64,000 nt of DNA. Origin: Hymenolepis diminuta (Eukaryota > Platyhelminthes > Cestoda > Cyclophyllidea > Hymenolepididae). The DNA is taken from NCBI GenBank assembly GCA_900708905.1, contig CAADRB010000055.1, positions 781,637 to 845,636 on the forward strand, in the 5' to 3' direction. Of the stretch, positions 37,501 through 49,789 are shown piece by piece. Every line of letters starts with the position of its first letter. Positions within the stretch are counted from its first letter, which is position 1. The position numbers were made by a program, and so were the translations under genes. The notes under the pieces are model-generated. The model was not told the DNA's origin, made no database searches, and worked only from the letters and a program-made list of their open reading frames with translations.

Positions 37501-40292
37501 GAAAAATTAATATCGGTCAATATTTTACACCTGATTTCAGTGTAGTTTTAGGCATATTCGCGTTCGAACTTCACTTTGTGTAAAATACTTAAAATAATTT
37601 CTAATTTTTATGATGATAATAATACAACACTTTGTTAAAATTAACTGAAAATGTCAGGGAAAAGGGAAAATTCCCGGTAATTTATGTAAAAAGTCACACT
37701 TTCTTTAAATATGTTGATTTTCGGAAGATGTTCGTTTAAAGAGTGCTGTAATTTGGCCTTTATGAACACACAAACAATTAATTTGTGGCTAATTGCGATT
37801 TTATTAACGAATACGGGTTCAATTAAGAACCACTTACCACTTTAGGTTTACTGATTGAATTTTGTGCTTATTTAACTAACAAATTGGTAGGTATTTCGCA
37901 GTTTCATATTTGCATGAGGGTTTAACTTACTCATGGATTTAATTGAGTATCCTTTGTTCCACATTATTTTGTTAATTTGATTTCAAGGAAGTCTGCTTTG
38001 TGACCATTGTTTGATATGCGAGTAATAATTAAACTTGCCGTATTCTTCATTTTAAATTTTCTTTCTATATTATGCAGGCTTTTATAATCGTCTACGATGT
38101 AACCAGTAGGGATTCTTTCCTTAAAATCCGTGAAGAATGGCTGAAGATGACAGATAATGTAAGTTCACAACAATAAATATTCTAATTTCAGTTGCTCTTC
38201 AAGAACTCATCTTCACAATCGTGTGCTGACATTTATAAATATGCGTAATACAAATTGAGCGCAGTTCCTTTAGATGTGCAATGCAGGAGAACCTTTTTTT
38301 CGACCTGTGCCTAGGCATTTCAGAGTCAAAAATGTGTATGACATACTTGGTGGACAATTATTTGCAGTTGGTGACCAATTTTTTAAAATATATAGGCCAT
38401 TTCTTTGACTGAATAAGTTAAAACGATTTGAATTGAATTGAACGGTGTTTATTGTTACCAAAGAAATAAACAAATTCAAAGTGGACATACTTCCTGAGAA
38501 CTACCGATGTCTTTTCAATTTAAATCCGTTCTGCAGAAGAAATCGATTAATTTATAATGAATGAGTGAATGTTTTTTGCACAACTCTCCTTCTTAGATGG
38601 TCTTAGTTTCGTCCTATAGGTCAGCTCAAATATAAGACCATAAGCCAGAATATTTTATTATTTTCGAAAGATTATCAAAGCTTAGATATTGACTGTGTAT
38701 GATCCCTATTCACCAAGCATTGGGGGTAGTGTTTTATAGACATTTCGGCAAAGATAGCCCTTATCATTATTGACCTTTACATTAACTTCAGATCATAACC
38801 TTGGTTATTACGACCATTTTCACACAAATGAAATTACTGTATTTCACTTCTTCCATAAATTCACATATTTATATGGATCTATAGCCTAAAAGTGTCTATT
38901 TTCTTTTGACTTTGTAAAGAATATGCCCTAGATACCTTCCACATGGTATGCCTTGTTTTCTAAGTTAAATTTTACAAGAAGAAATCTGATGGTAGATGAA
39001 AACAAACATTTGGAATCAGCCAAGTAAGAAGAATAGATAATATTACTTACCATTTTTCAATTTTGCATAAACAAAGTGATTTAGAAAATTGATTTACCTT
39101 TCTTATTTTGGTTACAGCAAAACGGCGAGCCAGTGCCGGTGTTTTTTGCTGGAAACAAAGCCGATTTGGTCCGTTTGAAAGAAGTACCTACCGAAGAAGC
39201 TCATAGGGTGAGTTCTAGTTGCAAATTTTGTCGTGATCCTTGTAGGAGGCTCTGCTCACATGTACATCGTGAATCACACTCACAAAAATTGTTTGCATAG
39301 TAACTTAGGTTTATGCTAATTTTGCCACTACTGCACATACCTCCAGGGAGTGTTTTTCTACCATCAATTCTTACCTCTTCGGTTTTTAAGTTATATTATT
39401 CAATCACGCTATTCGGAGTGTTTTAGTCTACTGTGATTGTCCTCTTTTCTAGTTATAAAATACCACCTCTGGCCAGGTAGATCATGTTTTTTTTCTCATA
39501 CCAGCCTATGAGAATTATTCCTGATTCATGTGAGCCATTTGTGAGATAATATGTTTTTTTCCATGTTCCAGCTTTCTCAGCAGCAATATGCGCATGGATT
39601 CTTTGAAACAAGCGCACTAAATGGACAAAACGTGCAGAATTTGTTCCAATCTGTAGCTACGGCTATGGTATCCACATGGAGCATACCCCAAGTAAGTTGT
39701 TTGCTTTAAAACATTTTAATAATAATTTGGCGAAAACAATATCTAATTCGACTTGCATTTTTTGTTTTTTAGCTCTTCTATACAAATGTAAGTGGAAATT
39801 CAATTCCATTTCACAAATTTACCTTATTTTACGGTCACTTGTATTATAACATAAGACTAGTAAAGGGGCTTTAGGGGTTAAATCGTATTCAGTTTGCAGT
39901 TATCGATTGAAATATTTATATTTATAGCATACTCGATCTGAAGAATATAATTGCAAAATTAAAAATATAGGATGTACTTATATATTCACTTTTAGGACTA
40001 CAAATTTTCAGATTAGACTACTCTCAATAGTATGAATACCGTAGACCTTACTATCAAATATATTTTAAATCATCGTTGCCCTGTAAAAATTGTCCGATAA
40101 ATATTGAGAAATAAATCTAATAGTGTATTATGAATATTTCGATGATTATCGTTCACTTTTTCCTTATTTTAGACTCCATCGTTTCAGAATAATAACCCAT
40201 TCCGACTAAGTGACCAAATGCCCCAAAATGAGAGTGGAAAATCTACTGCGAGTAAAAAGAAACGTACCGTTTTCCAATGCTGTGCAATTTAG
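34575..40292 (+). CDS. Rab-family small GTPase with N-terminal extension
   Basis: A GTP-dependent switch for vesicle traffic, attached to membranes by prenylation. Exons: 34575-34665, 36795-37085, 37165-37225, 37320-37380, 38078-38158, 39118-39207, 39572-39691, 39773-39787 and 40173-40292. All junctions are GT-AG and in phase, giving 309 aa. Motifs: GESGVGKTS P-loop (about 101-109), IGIDF switch I Rab signature, WDTAGQERY (148 on), NKAD (208-211), ETSAL (237-241). The C-terminus CCAI is a double-cysteine geranylgeranylation signal. The roughly 90 residues before the GTPase domain are unusual for a Rab and rich in Ser, Thr, Asn and Gln. Alternative starts are the ATGs at 34593 (strong context) and 36803, the latter removing 33 residues. 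An out-of-frame ATG at 34562 opens a 26-codon upstream ORF. The 15-nt exon LFYTN lies in the variable tail. The exact Rab subfamily is not clear to me. The region IREEWLKM slightly recalls RASEF-type Rab domains. Confidence 0.92.
35995..36205 (-). repeat. tRNA-derived SINE copy, minus strand, in Rab intron
   Basis: In reverse complement it has the tRNA-like head (B-box-like aaaggttcgatggc) and then the shared body (ggttaagtttgattaataaag, gacagaatacgagctc). These match the copy at 55790-56010 over about 200 bp. It lies in the intron before the main Rab exon. Confidence 0.6.
39773..39787 (+). other. 15-nt micro-exon of the Rab gene (LFYTN)
   Basis: It is flanked by a poly-T tract plus ttttttag upstream and gtaagt downstream. 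It encodes five residues in phase 0 at both ends, so it can be included or skipped without a frame change. If skipped, the flanking exons read ...IPQ|TPSF.... Confidence 0.7.
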
Positions 40293-40469
40293 AAGTTATG
40301 CACATAGAAAAATTTTTATTCCTTACTGGTACTGATTGCATTTTTATCCACACTTCACTTCAGGTGTGGATATAAATTTCAAACTTCGGAACTTAAGCTG
40401 TGATATTGAACTCATTCACACTAGATAAAATTTGAATTCACTGCCCTCCTGTCCTTGCCCTATTTCTAA

Positions 40470-40509
40470 AATAAATTGTCTTCTTACTTGAAAGTTTGTA
40501 CACAATAAA
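40470..40509 (+). terminator. Polyadenylation signals of the Rab gene
   Basis: Two canonical AATAAA hexamers at 40470-40475 and 40504-40509, about 180-215 bases after the stop codon. A third lies in the aataaataaa stretch near 40542. Confidence 0.7.
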
Positions 40510-40629
40510 TTTCACAAAATACACATTTGTATTATTGATTTTAATAAATAAAATACGTAAAGTCCAAGGTTCATTAGTCCCGCCCAAATCATCAAGAAAC
40601 AATTATTTTCAGAAATTGAAGTAATATGC

Positions 40630-41385
40630 ACCGGTATCGCATAAAAAGAATAAATCAAGTCACTCATATTGTTTGATCAGTACGGAAGTGAGGGGAAAGC
40701 CGCTCCCATTTATGGAAAAGCAAGTTGGGTTTGAGAAACACTTCTCTTCGTAAGACTTCAGTCATGTCAAGTTACCCATACTAACGTCAAGGTCATACCG
40801 TTTTCGATCGTGTAGATTAAATTCTGTTGCCTGTAACAATAATATTAGTATGCCCAAAAGATATAAAACACGATAAGTCATTAACATATTGTAAAATAAA
40901 TTAATCCATTCATGAATAACTATTATATATTTATCACAATATTGTTAGACTCAATCTATCGGACTTATACAAAAAGATTTTGAAATCAACCAACGATGAA
41001 GAAAATAAAATCTCATATTACCTAATAAGAGTTCAAACCGCCTCTGCATGGATAGATATCCATGTGATTACTGTATTAAAGTTGTGTGGACCGGAGCTAC
41101 ATAGAGGGAATAAGTTAAGTCGCTCATACTGCTAGATCAGTACCGAGGTGACTGAGAAAGACATCCCACTTTACTAATAAACAAAGAAGTTTAAAAAAAC
41201 AAGTTATATCCTCGTGATTAATGACACTGTGTAGACACCCATGTATCAACGCTCACACACAGCTGTAGTTCAGATCGTACCGTCATTCAATCATTTCTGA
41301 TCGCCGTGTTAATTGACAACTGTAGGAAATTGTAACTGCAAGAGTTAAATATTAGTATTGTCAGAAAGAGTATTTTATAAAAAGC
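40630..41385. repeat. Two diverged direct repeats between the Rab and ZMYM-like genes
   Basis: The segment from about 40635 (aataaatcaagtcactcata, then gatcagtacggaagtgagg) recurs from about 41109 (aataagttaagtcgctcata, then gatcagtaccgaggtga), about 475 bp downstream. Similarity continues weakly for 200 bp or more. This is a repeat or old duplication, not coding. The rest of 40510-42131 shows nothing further. Confidence 0.55.
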
Positions 41386-42131
41386 CCTATAAAATTTCAA
41401 AAACCAGAAATTTGCCATTTTAATCTAAATAAGTGTAAAAAATTAAGTGCGTAAATCATGGAAAAGAAGAATAACAGATTTCGTTTATATTATTTTGGTA
41501 AAAATCCTAACTGGCTTTTAAAAGAACGAGTACATGAATAAAAAGCTAGAAAATAAGTATACTCAATGAAATATAAGGAAATCAATAAAAGAAAAATACC
41601 ATGCAAATAACAAGAGATAAAATCCGATATTTGGAAAGTATTATTCAAAATTGTCTATGTGCTGATTAATAAAGAAAATCCGGTCAATAAATCACATAAA
41701 TATCATTCCCAATTAAAATGACAGCCGACGGAATAAAAATAATCTGCTAAAAAATATCAAGAATAAACAGAAATGTTGCTCTATCTTAAAATAATATATA
41801 CGTTTTAACTATCCAATGATAACAATATCGAAACAGAATCAAATTTGATGCGCTAAAACAAAGGTCAGTTATTTCAAAATTTCCTTAAGCAGTAAATGTA
41901 TTAACATATGTTGATAACCAATCTTGATTTCTGAATTTATTCCTGTATCGTTGATCATAATTTATTAGTATTATATTTAACACTATTTCGAACATTTTGA
42001 ACTAGACAAATTTGTTTTAAATACCACACTTTACGACCGCGACATATTACATTCGTTCGTTAATCGTTCAGCAGAATGTCGGTTTTCAGGTTGGTGATAG
42101 TTTTAATTATTAAGGAAATTTTAGTCAAAAT

Positions 42132-45100
42132 ATGACAGCAATAGATCCTGAAAGCTGCCAGCTTGTGGAAGTTCCAATTGACGCCAACGGAGCCATTGTT
42201 GTTCAAGATCCAAGTGGATTAATTGCTAGTGGTCAGGTACAGGTAAGTATTTTCTCTTTGCTATTGTTTTACCTATTTAGTTTACTCTAATAGAGCAACT
42301 TTTGTATTTTGTACTTTTCACACCTTGCATTTTTTTTAGTGGAGTTTATCGATTTCATTTTTTTATATCTCATGAGCCTAAACCTATGAACAGCACCCAT
42401 CAACCGAATTTTCGAGTTCTTTCTTATCTTTATAAGTAGAGCACGAATTGTTCGTTATTTTTCCGGCTTTTATGTTTGCTTTTTTAATTTTAGTCGGTTC
42501 TCGACCCAAGGGTTTCTCAAGGTGGACAAAGAGGCAGTAGAACTCCGGCAAGGTATTTTAAATTCCCTCATCATTTGCAACCTCTACCTTTTCTAGGAAA
42601 CCTCTAGTGCCAGCACAAGGATTGCAGATGATCCAGAGTGCTCAGCTAATTCCCCAGTCCGCAGTTATCGCCCCAACAGCTTCTGGTTTGCTCTCTCTCG
42701 GCACTCGTTACACACCTTCCTCTGGGATTCCACTCACCACTGGCCAGGGTGGAGGAATGATTACTTCTCAGGGGAATATTTTCTCTTCTGGCTCCGCTAT
42801 AGTTACTAATGCTGGTAGTGGTATCGATCGTGACGGTGGTTATCGATTTGCCACAGTTGGTGGTGCCAGTAATCGTGGCAGACCTCGTGGTCGACGCCCT
42901 TTAAGAGTGAGTTTTTGTTTTTGATTGTAACTGCTTAGGGTTTCGAAAGATTGGAAGGTGTTATTTTGGTTCATGCATTAGTATTATTCCTTCTCATATG
43001 AGTTTCAGAACATTATTGAAATTTCATTGTATTCGCTCGGTATTGAATTTTATTCTTAAAATAATCGATGGATTGATTAATAAACCTAACGAGTTTAGGT
43101 AGGTTTAATTGACAAGGTCTTGTGACATCTTTAATATTCTTCATATTTTAAGGTATAGATTACATTTCTGGATCTTAATCGAGCACTCCGAAAATGGTCA
43201 GTGCGGAATTTGTTTTATTTAACAAGTCTCCCAAAATGCATAATTTATATAATCTGTGGCATTGATACAGACGTGCAAACGAATTAAAGGGTGAGAGGAA
43301 TTACTGTAGTTATGGCACGACTTGGTAATTTTGTTTTGTTGCAAAATAGCATCTGTTTAGTTGAGAATCAAGTTTCAAAGTGTTCGAACACCGTTAAATG
43401 CTTTGGCGAGATCATTTATCAAGGATATGGTTAACTGTACACGTTAATTCTGATCAACAATATGAGTGATTGGGTGTGAGTTCCTCGTTGAACTGGCTTC
43501 AGAATATTTCCTCTTATTCTAAGTGTTATTAGCTTGTTTCATAGAGAGGCTTGGGAAGTTGGGCTTTTTGAATTTTTAAATGCGACTAAATAAAAATAAA
43601 TCGAATAATTTTCCTATCATATTTACTAGTAGAACAAACGTGGCTGTCTATACATTCAAATCTAGTGTATACTTCTATGTAATATTCCGTTGTCTACTCT
43701 ACGTAATGATAATAAATACCAATTCTCATCTTCACTGTATGACAATTTCTTCATTTGGCTTTATTTTTTGTCTCTAGGGTCAGTTTCCTGTGGTTCCAAT
43801 CGATATGGTTCGACAATTGGGCATTGAACAACAGGTAATCCTCCAACCCGCAGCCCCTGTTGCTATGAAGAACAAGGCCGTTCTTTGCCGTCCCCTTTCG
43901 GTATCTAGGAAGACTCAGGCGGGTATAAATTGTCGCGATGTGGAGTGCCAATTTTCGGCTGATGAGGAAGCACTTGCCTCCAAACCTGACGAGGATATCG
44001 AGGAGGATGAAATGATGGTTGTTGAGGAACAGTCGCTTCCCCCGTCATCGGTTCCTATTACCAAAAAAGATGACATGGAAGATGACACGGATTTGATTGG
44101 AGACGTTGAAGACGAGGAGGGCCTGTCTGACAGTGAGATGGAACAGAAGAAAAAGAAGCTTGCTCCGTCTAAATGCATTGAAATGGGGGCTAATACGGAG
44201 GCCCTGCCAACCAGTCATCTTGGCACTCAAACGGACTCTGAGGTCAAAAAGCCTGCTCCTCCCGGAGAGACTAAAACCGAAATCAAATATGTGCCCATTC
44301 CAATACCCGTTCCTATTTATGTTCCCGTACCTGTTTTCACCTACGCTCGACCTGTTCCCTTTGTCTTGCCCTTCCCGTTGCCTTGTGGTATTCCATTGCC
44401 GCTTTTGTTGCCTGGAGATAAGGAGGCGAGTGATAAATCGCCACCAGTTAAGGATGACGAACAGAAGGAAAAGGAGAAGGCAAATGAACTCGAAACTGCC
44501 TCAAAATCTCTAGTTGTGGTAAGTCAGTTTGTCGTGATTTTTCGCAAAAATGTTCATTAACCGACGTTAAAACATTGTGGTCTTGAGGCTAGCTAATCCA
44601 CAGCTTTATAACGATGAATTTATGAACATTTGTACCTAGACTTTTATGAAATTTGTGGCCTCTGATAAACCTTTCTTTAAATGACACTGCAAAATTAAGT
44701 ATACTATTTAGTCCTTATTTCTTCTCTACAGAGTCAAGGTGAGGGTGAGACAACGAACATTACTGCCTCAAAGCCTCACCCACAAAAGCGATCCACAAAG
44801 GAGATGTCCAATCCGTCATCTACCTTCGAACAAGCACATCCCAGTAAACGTTCACGTCGAGGCTTGGAAACCGCTTCTCAGCTATCGGCATCGACTCCGA
44901 TAGCGTCAGCAACTCGTCGTATACCGATTAGTGATGCCAATTACCATCTGAAATTTTCTTATGGCATCAATGCTTGGCGTCACTGGATCACTCAGAATGC
45001 TCAACCAAAGGCCCTTGCTGATGTGGTTGAGATTCCCGATGAGGAGCTGAACACTGCTCTCTCGAGATTTGTTCGTGAGGTTAGGAAACCAAATAATGAG

Positions 45101-48100
45101 ACCTATGTTGCTGATTCGATCTTCTATCTCTGTTTGGGTAAGTTTAAGTCTATTTAATAAAACAGTCAATATAAAGAATGGCTGTATAATCTTGTAATCC
45201 CGGTATCATCTTTGGTTAATATTACTCATTAAAAGCCATCTAAATGAGGTAAACATCAATAAGTTAAGTCAAAGCAGTCAGGTTTGGACACCATCAGTCT
45301 TCCTTTATTTGAATTTGAGAAGCATTGAATTAACCACGTTCTCATTAAGGGGAAAAGTTCACTGTTTAAATTCAATGATTCGATTCCCAAGTTCATAGAT
45401 GAAGTTATGAACACAACATTCATAGCTCGTTGATTAGTGGATTTAATACCGGGGGTTGGTGATGCTAAGAGGGGGTAATTGAGACCAGGAACAACTTTTT
45501 ATCTTACACATCTCATTGGAGTTCATTTCAGACGAACTAATATTAGACTTTTTCTTGAGTAGAAAGGCTTTTTAGATTTAAAATAAATTAAAAAATAATA
45601 GTGATTAAATACTAGTTGTTGTCGCTTTTAATATCTTTACAGTTCAATTCAATTCAACTTTGTGCCACCTTTTTGATGAAGCTTCAATAACTGGTCATTT
45701 TCATCCCTTTTAGGTATACAAGAATTCTTGAACGAGCATGGGCGCACAGTGAATATCTTTGCCGAAAAGTTTGGTACTTTTACGATGGCATTGGACACTA
45801 TTTTGGCCGACTTTCGTCCGAGGATTAGCCCCGAAGGAATGCTCATCTGTCGTATTGAGGAAGAACACATGTGGGAAGCCAAACAACTGGGAGATCATAA
45901 TCCTCATGTAAGTAGGTGATTTTTCTTTAATCTGGTACTCTATTCGTAGTGGATTACGGTAAATGCCATTTCAGTTCAGTTCGGAGAAGATTATATCGAG
46001 GTTAATGATATCTAAACTCATGTTTTTCTGACTGTCCTGTCGCCAGCGTGGTGAAATTGCAAACTCCCGTTCTATCACATTTCCTAAAATTTTCATGTCA
46101 AAGACATAGGTAAAGAGGTGCGTAGCTTTCAATATAACACTCGTTCTGTGTAAGGGAAAGTGAGGTTTGGAAATTTTGAAATTAGGGGTTTTTAGTTGTA
46201 CCTCTGTTCTTTAAACATTCGTGGCTTGAGATATTTGAATGGATTCTGTTCAATTGGAGATGGGCTTTAAAGACTTGGGAAATAGTTGTTCTGGTTGTTG
46301 TTTTCATTTTCAATATCACTCATTTAAAAACAATCCCCAATTCGTTTGCTATCGAGAGAAAGTGTGCACCTGAAATTGACCGAAATTTAAAGATTGAGTA
46401 GTGGTGTCACTCTCATCCTTAGACTGTTTAGATGGTATACATTAAGACTTGTCCACAATGATCAGCCATTGTTCAAATTAAGATATGATATGGACGGGGG
46501 ATGTGGGGCTTCCAAAATTACATCAAAAGGGGGAGAAAGTTGTGTCCTTTACACCTTTAGAATAAATGAAACTGATTTCGATTTGAGCTTAGTTTTCGTG
46601 GCAATTTGGGATCTTTGCGTTGGTTGTTGGTTTTCTGAGATCTGCATTCATATGTATTTTTAATGTCATGTTTTATAAATTAAATCAAATTTGTTTGATA
46701 TTAAAATAAAGTCCATAACTCAAATCGTACAAGTTTACAGATTGAGTGGAAGCAAAACCACGAATATGTGTACAGCTTTGATATCAGTGAACATTTTTCA
46801 ACAAATTTTAGTATCTAAGAGGGCACAAAAGTAGGAGCAACGTGATCTTAACATAGTTTAGCTCACTAGAGTAATTGTCTAATTTATGCTTTTTTGCTAT
46901 TTCAGGTTCTTCTTTTTACTCTTCTCTACTTTATCACGAAGCATATGTGGTTACGCACCGGCGACCAGCACGCTCAACTCTGTTTCTCCAACTTCAAACT
47001 CAAACGCGAGAATGCTGAATCGGAGTGTGTTCTCTTTGTTCCAGGTGGTGGATCGGAGTCCTATCGCATGTTTGCTACTGCTGAACCCTCTACTCGTTGT
47101 CCTGTGCAACTTTTCCGGGCCTATTTGAAGAAATGGTAAATTTACGAGGGGTGGAAATATGTCAAGTTGCTTTGACAGTTGGGATGTGGTCTTGAATCTG
47201 ATTAAATCTACGAGACTTTAGTGGGTAACGTGTTCGTTTGCGAGGTCAAGGGTTCGGTGCATGTCGATGTACACTCAATGGTCGGAATAGACAACCATAA
47301 TGGTTAAGCCTAATTAGTAAGGGTGGTGAAAGAGTTCTACCTACCTATACTTTTCCCCTAAGTGTGCTTGGGAGGCAAATGTAACATCATTTCCTTTTTA
47401 AATTATTTTTGACATTGTAAATTTATTGATAGAAGTAGCTACAGCTTAACATTCATGAATGATAGAGAAATCTGGCTGAGCTATTACCCGTCTAAACTTA
47501 ACCACAAAAAATGGAAAGAGGCAGACTGTGGCAAAAATGTCAGTATTACTAGAGGACAAGAATGTCTTCTGTCCTTTTTCTACCTATCCACTTTTTAGTG
47601 GTTAAAACAGAGAGAAACTCGGTGACCAGAACGTAGGAAACTGAGATATATTGATAAGTAAATTCAGAGGATGCTGCAGAGTACATTTTATCAAGGTTCC
47701 CAATTTCTTATCTTGTCTTTAAGGGTAGGCAGCTCATGTTTCTTTGGAGGGAAAAGAAGGTCGACGTCCTTAGTTAGACGTCTCGATTGGTACAGCCCTC
47801 CTATATGTAAGTTTTTCGTTGCCTCTAGAATACCTCGAAGACTGGAGTTGGGGTCTTTGAGGTACTACAGCGGCATATAGATTTTTATGGAAAAAAATTA
47901 ATCGTTTAGTGGATTATGAACGGTTTTGGTCATTAGAGTTAAAGTATTCGGAAAGGTAGGAAACATTTCATGGAACTTGTAATTTATTATTGACACCTAT
48001 GCTGTCAAAAGTAAGTTTTGAGAATATGAACTGGCTTTATTATCTTCCGGTTTAAAATTAGTCTTCAAGCTTTCTGTAACGTCTCTGCAATTTTTTGGGA

Positions 48101-48948
48101 TGTAATGGCCATCTTTTCCGTTTTTTGGAATACTGCCTTGTTTTAATCTAATTAGTATTCTTTTCTCCTTCCCTGCGTGATTTCTTCTAGAGCAGGGCTT
48201 ACTGTTTGAGCTAGGCCGGTATTAGTTGTGAGTTTTTTACACAATATAAATTAATTCTACTTATAATCCTCTTGTTTTTTCCCTACTTTGTACTCGATAA
48301 CGCAAGTTTCTCTGTGACTGACCTACGTTGACTCCTTTACTACAACCTAGCCTTGAGATTTCCTAAATACACCCACTGAGTAATATCATCATGGCTCTTG
48401 GAGTCTTGTTCTCAGCTAAATTTCGCAGACCCTATGATTTAAAGCCTGCAATAAAAGATTGGATCGATTAACAGGATTTTCGTATTGAATAATATTTAAG
48501 AGATCTTAGGAACAGTGGTTTCATTGTGGTACTGTGTTGATAGTTATCAAAAACAGTCCAACGTATTGAATAACTAATTAGAATAGGTAATTACAATCTC
48601 TATCCATCGATTTCTATCACCTCGATATAAAGGCTGACCTAGTCATTTGTTTTTTTTTAACAATTCGACTACCATTTTAACTGAAATATCCTCTATGCAC
48701 CAAATAACAAGGTCGTAACCTTGGTCATTTTTTCTCTTTGTTTCTGATCTTGTTTTATTTTTTCCAGTCCACAAGCTCTGACTTCCGGAAGCGGACCCTT
48801 CTATCTTGTACCCCAACACTCCGAAAGTTCAACTTCCACATGGTACTCCGAGAACGCCATGCCAGCTGCTCAATTACAAATCATGCTTAACCGCATCAAG
48901 ATGGTAAAGGAGATTCAAGAAGCCTTCATGGACAGCCCGTCGGATTAA
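42132..48948 (+). CDS. ZMYM2/3/4-like nuclear protein with DUF3504 domain, no MYM fingers
   Basis: Likely a chromatin-associated transcription regulator. Exons: 42132-42242, 42494-42552, 42597-42906, 43778-44518, 44732-45137, 45714-45907, 46906-47135 and 48768-48948, giving 743 aa with every junction GT-AG and in phase. In order it has an AT-hook-like RGRPRGRRP (about 148-158), an acidic stretch (about 221-280), a GTQTD motif, a Pro/Val-rich run beginning YVPIPIPVPIYVPVPV (about 331-372) like that of ZMYM proteins, basic patches (KRSRR), and the C-terminal DUF3504 domain from about 483 (SYGINAWRHW, FVREVRKPN, YLCLGIQEFL, GDHNPHVLLFTLLYF, then RCPVQLF and KEIQEAF). In vertebrates this domain ends ZMYM2, ZMYM3, ZMYM4 and QRICH1 and is reported to derive from Crypton tyrosine recombinases. 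The Cys-rich MYM fingers of the long paralogues are absent, so it is either a QRICH1-like short form or a lineage that lost the fingers. Intron 2 is only 44 bp. Confidence 0.92.
42553..42596 (+). other. 44-bp intron in the ZMYM-like gene
   Basis: Donor gtattt and acceptor ttttctag. Removing it restores the frame (AG|G, Arg). It is far shorter than the kb-sized introns beside it. Confidence 0.8.
47218..47390 (+). repeat. tRNA-derived SINE copy in ZMYM-like intron
   Basis: Head: ttagtgggtaacgtgttcgtttgcgaggtcaagggttcggt, with A-box-like and B-box-like parts. Body: gcctaattagtaagggtgg and gtgcttgggag. It lies in the last intron. Confidence 0.55.
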
Positions 48949-49789
48949 CTCCACTTATCCACACATACACATGCTAATTTATATATTTTGGCGTATATAA
49001 TATTAGTTCCCTCCCCCACTTAAATTTTTACTCCCTCATCTGTCATCTCTCCTGTGTGAGCGCTTCGAATACTTTTTTTGTGTATATATTTATGTGTCTA
49101 ATGCACTGCTCGTGGTCCGATATTTGATGGAATTAATAATGCCTAGTTGTTTTATTGCACTACTTGTTCTTTGAGTTATTAACTTGTTGGATTTGGAAAT
49201 TTAGAGGTCTAAAATGGTAACTGGCAGCGGTTAACGTGCTCGTCTGCGAAGTCAAATGTCATTTTTTTATGCCCATAGGTACATGCCAAGTGCGAGGAAT
49301 GGCCATTCGCATTGGTACAGTCGGACTAGTAAGGGGGACGGAGGAATTAGTTTCTCATTAGGAAGGCTACACTTTATCTCTGTATCTAAGGTGGGTGTTT
49401 GGAAGCGCTTTTCTGAATAGCCTTGGGCGTCAGACGTGCGTCCATGGTCAACATGCACTTTGGGAATCATGAGATCGATGCAAATCCTGTGATGTGAGTA
49501 ACTTACCGCATTGGCTGCTTTTTAGCGAACAAGGGGATAGTAAAATACCGATTCCCATCCGATCGAACTCAGTATACCTTCTCTTAATGGGGTTAAGAGA
49601 TTTGAGATTCAGTAGTTACAATTTTGCAGAGGAATTTGGAAGCTTCCTATTTACGTCGCTCTATTAAGTGAGAGAATGTTGATTAAAGTTTACTTAATTA
49701 ATTTATATACACTGTTAGACGGATTTATATTAAACTTTGTTAGGGTTTGGTGGCACTTCCACTCCTAACCTGGATGGCTACAATTTTAG
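48949..49789. other. Intergenic stretch holding one SINE copy
   Basis: The 3' UTR of the ZMYM-like gene probably occupies the first part. No canonical AATAAA was seen, only AATAAT near 49135. A SINE copy follows. The missing 5' end of the next gene may also lie here, but I could not identify a first exon. Confidence 0.4.
49221..49440 (+). repeat. tRNA-derived SINE copy
   Basis: Head: ctggcagcggttaacgtgctcgtctgcgaagtcaaatgtc, the best A-box match in the window (tggcagcggttaacg). Body: gactagtaaggggga, then aagcgcttttctgaatagccttggg, matching the copies at 53165-53345 and 55790-56010. Confidence 0.6.

Noticed and set aside
43915..44178. Ser-rich open frame antisense to a ZMYM-like exon
   Set aside because: It mirrors the acidic codons of the real exon on the other strand. 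The plus frame matches a known family.
46394..46663. 89-codon open frame in the ZMYM-like gene
   Set aside because: It lies wholly within the 45908-46905 intron, has no recognisable content and does not fit the splice phase.
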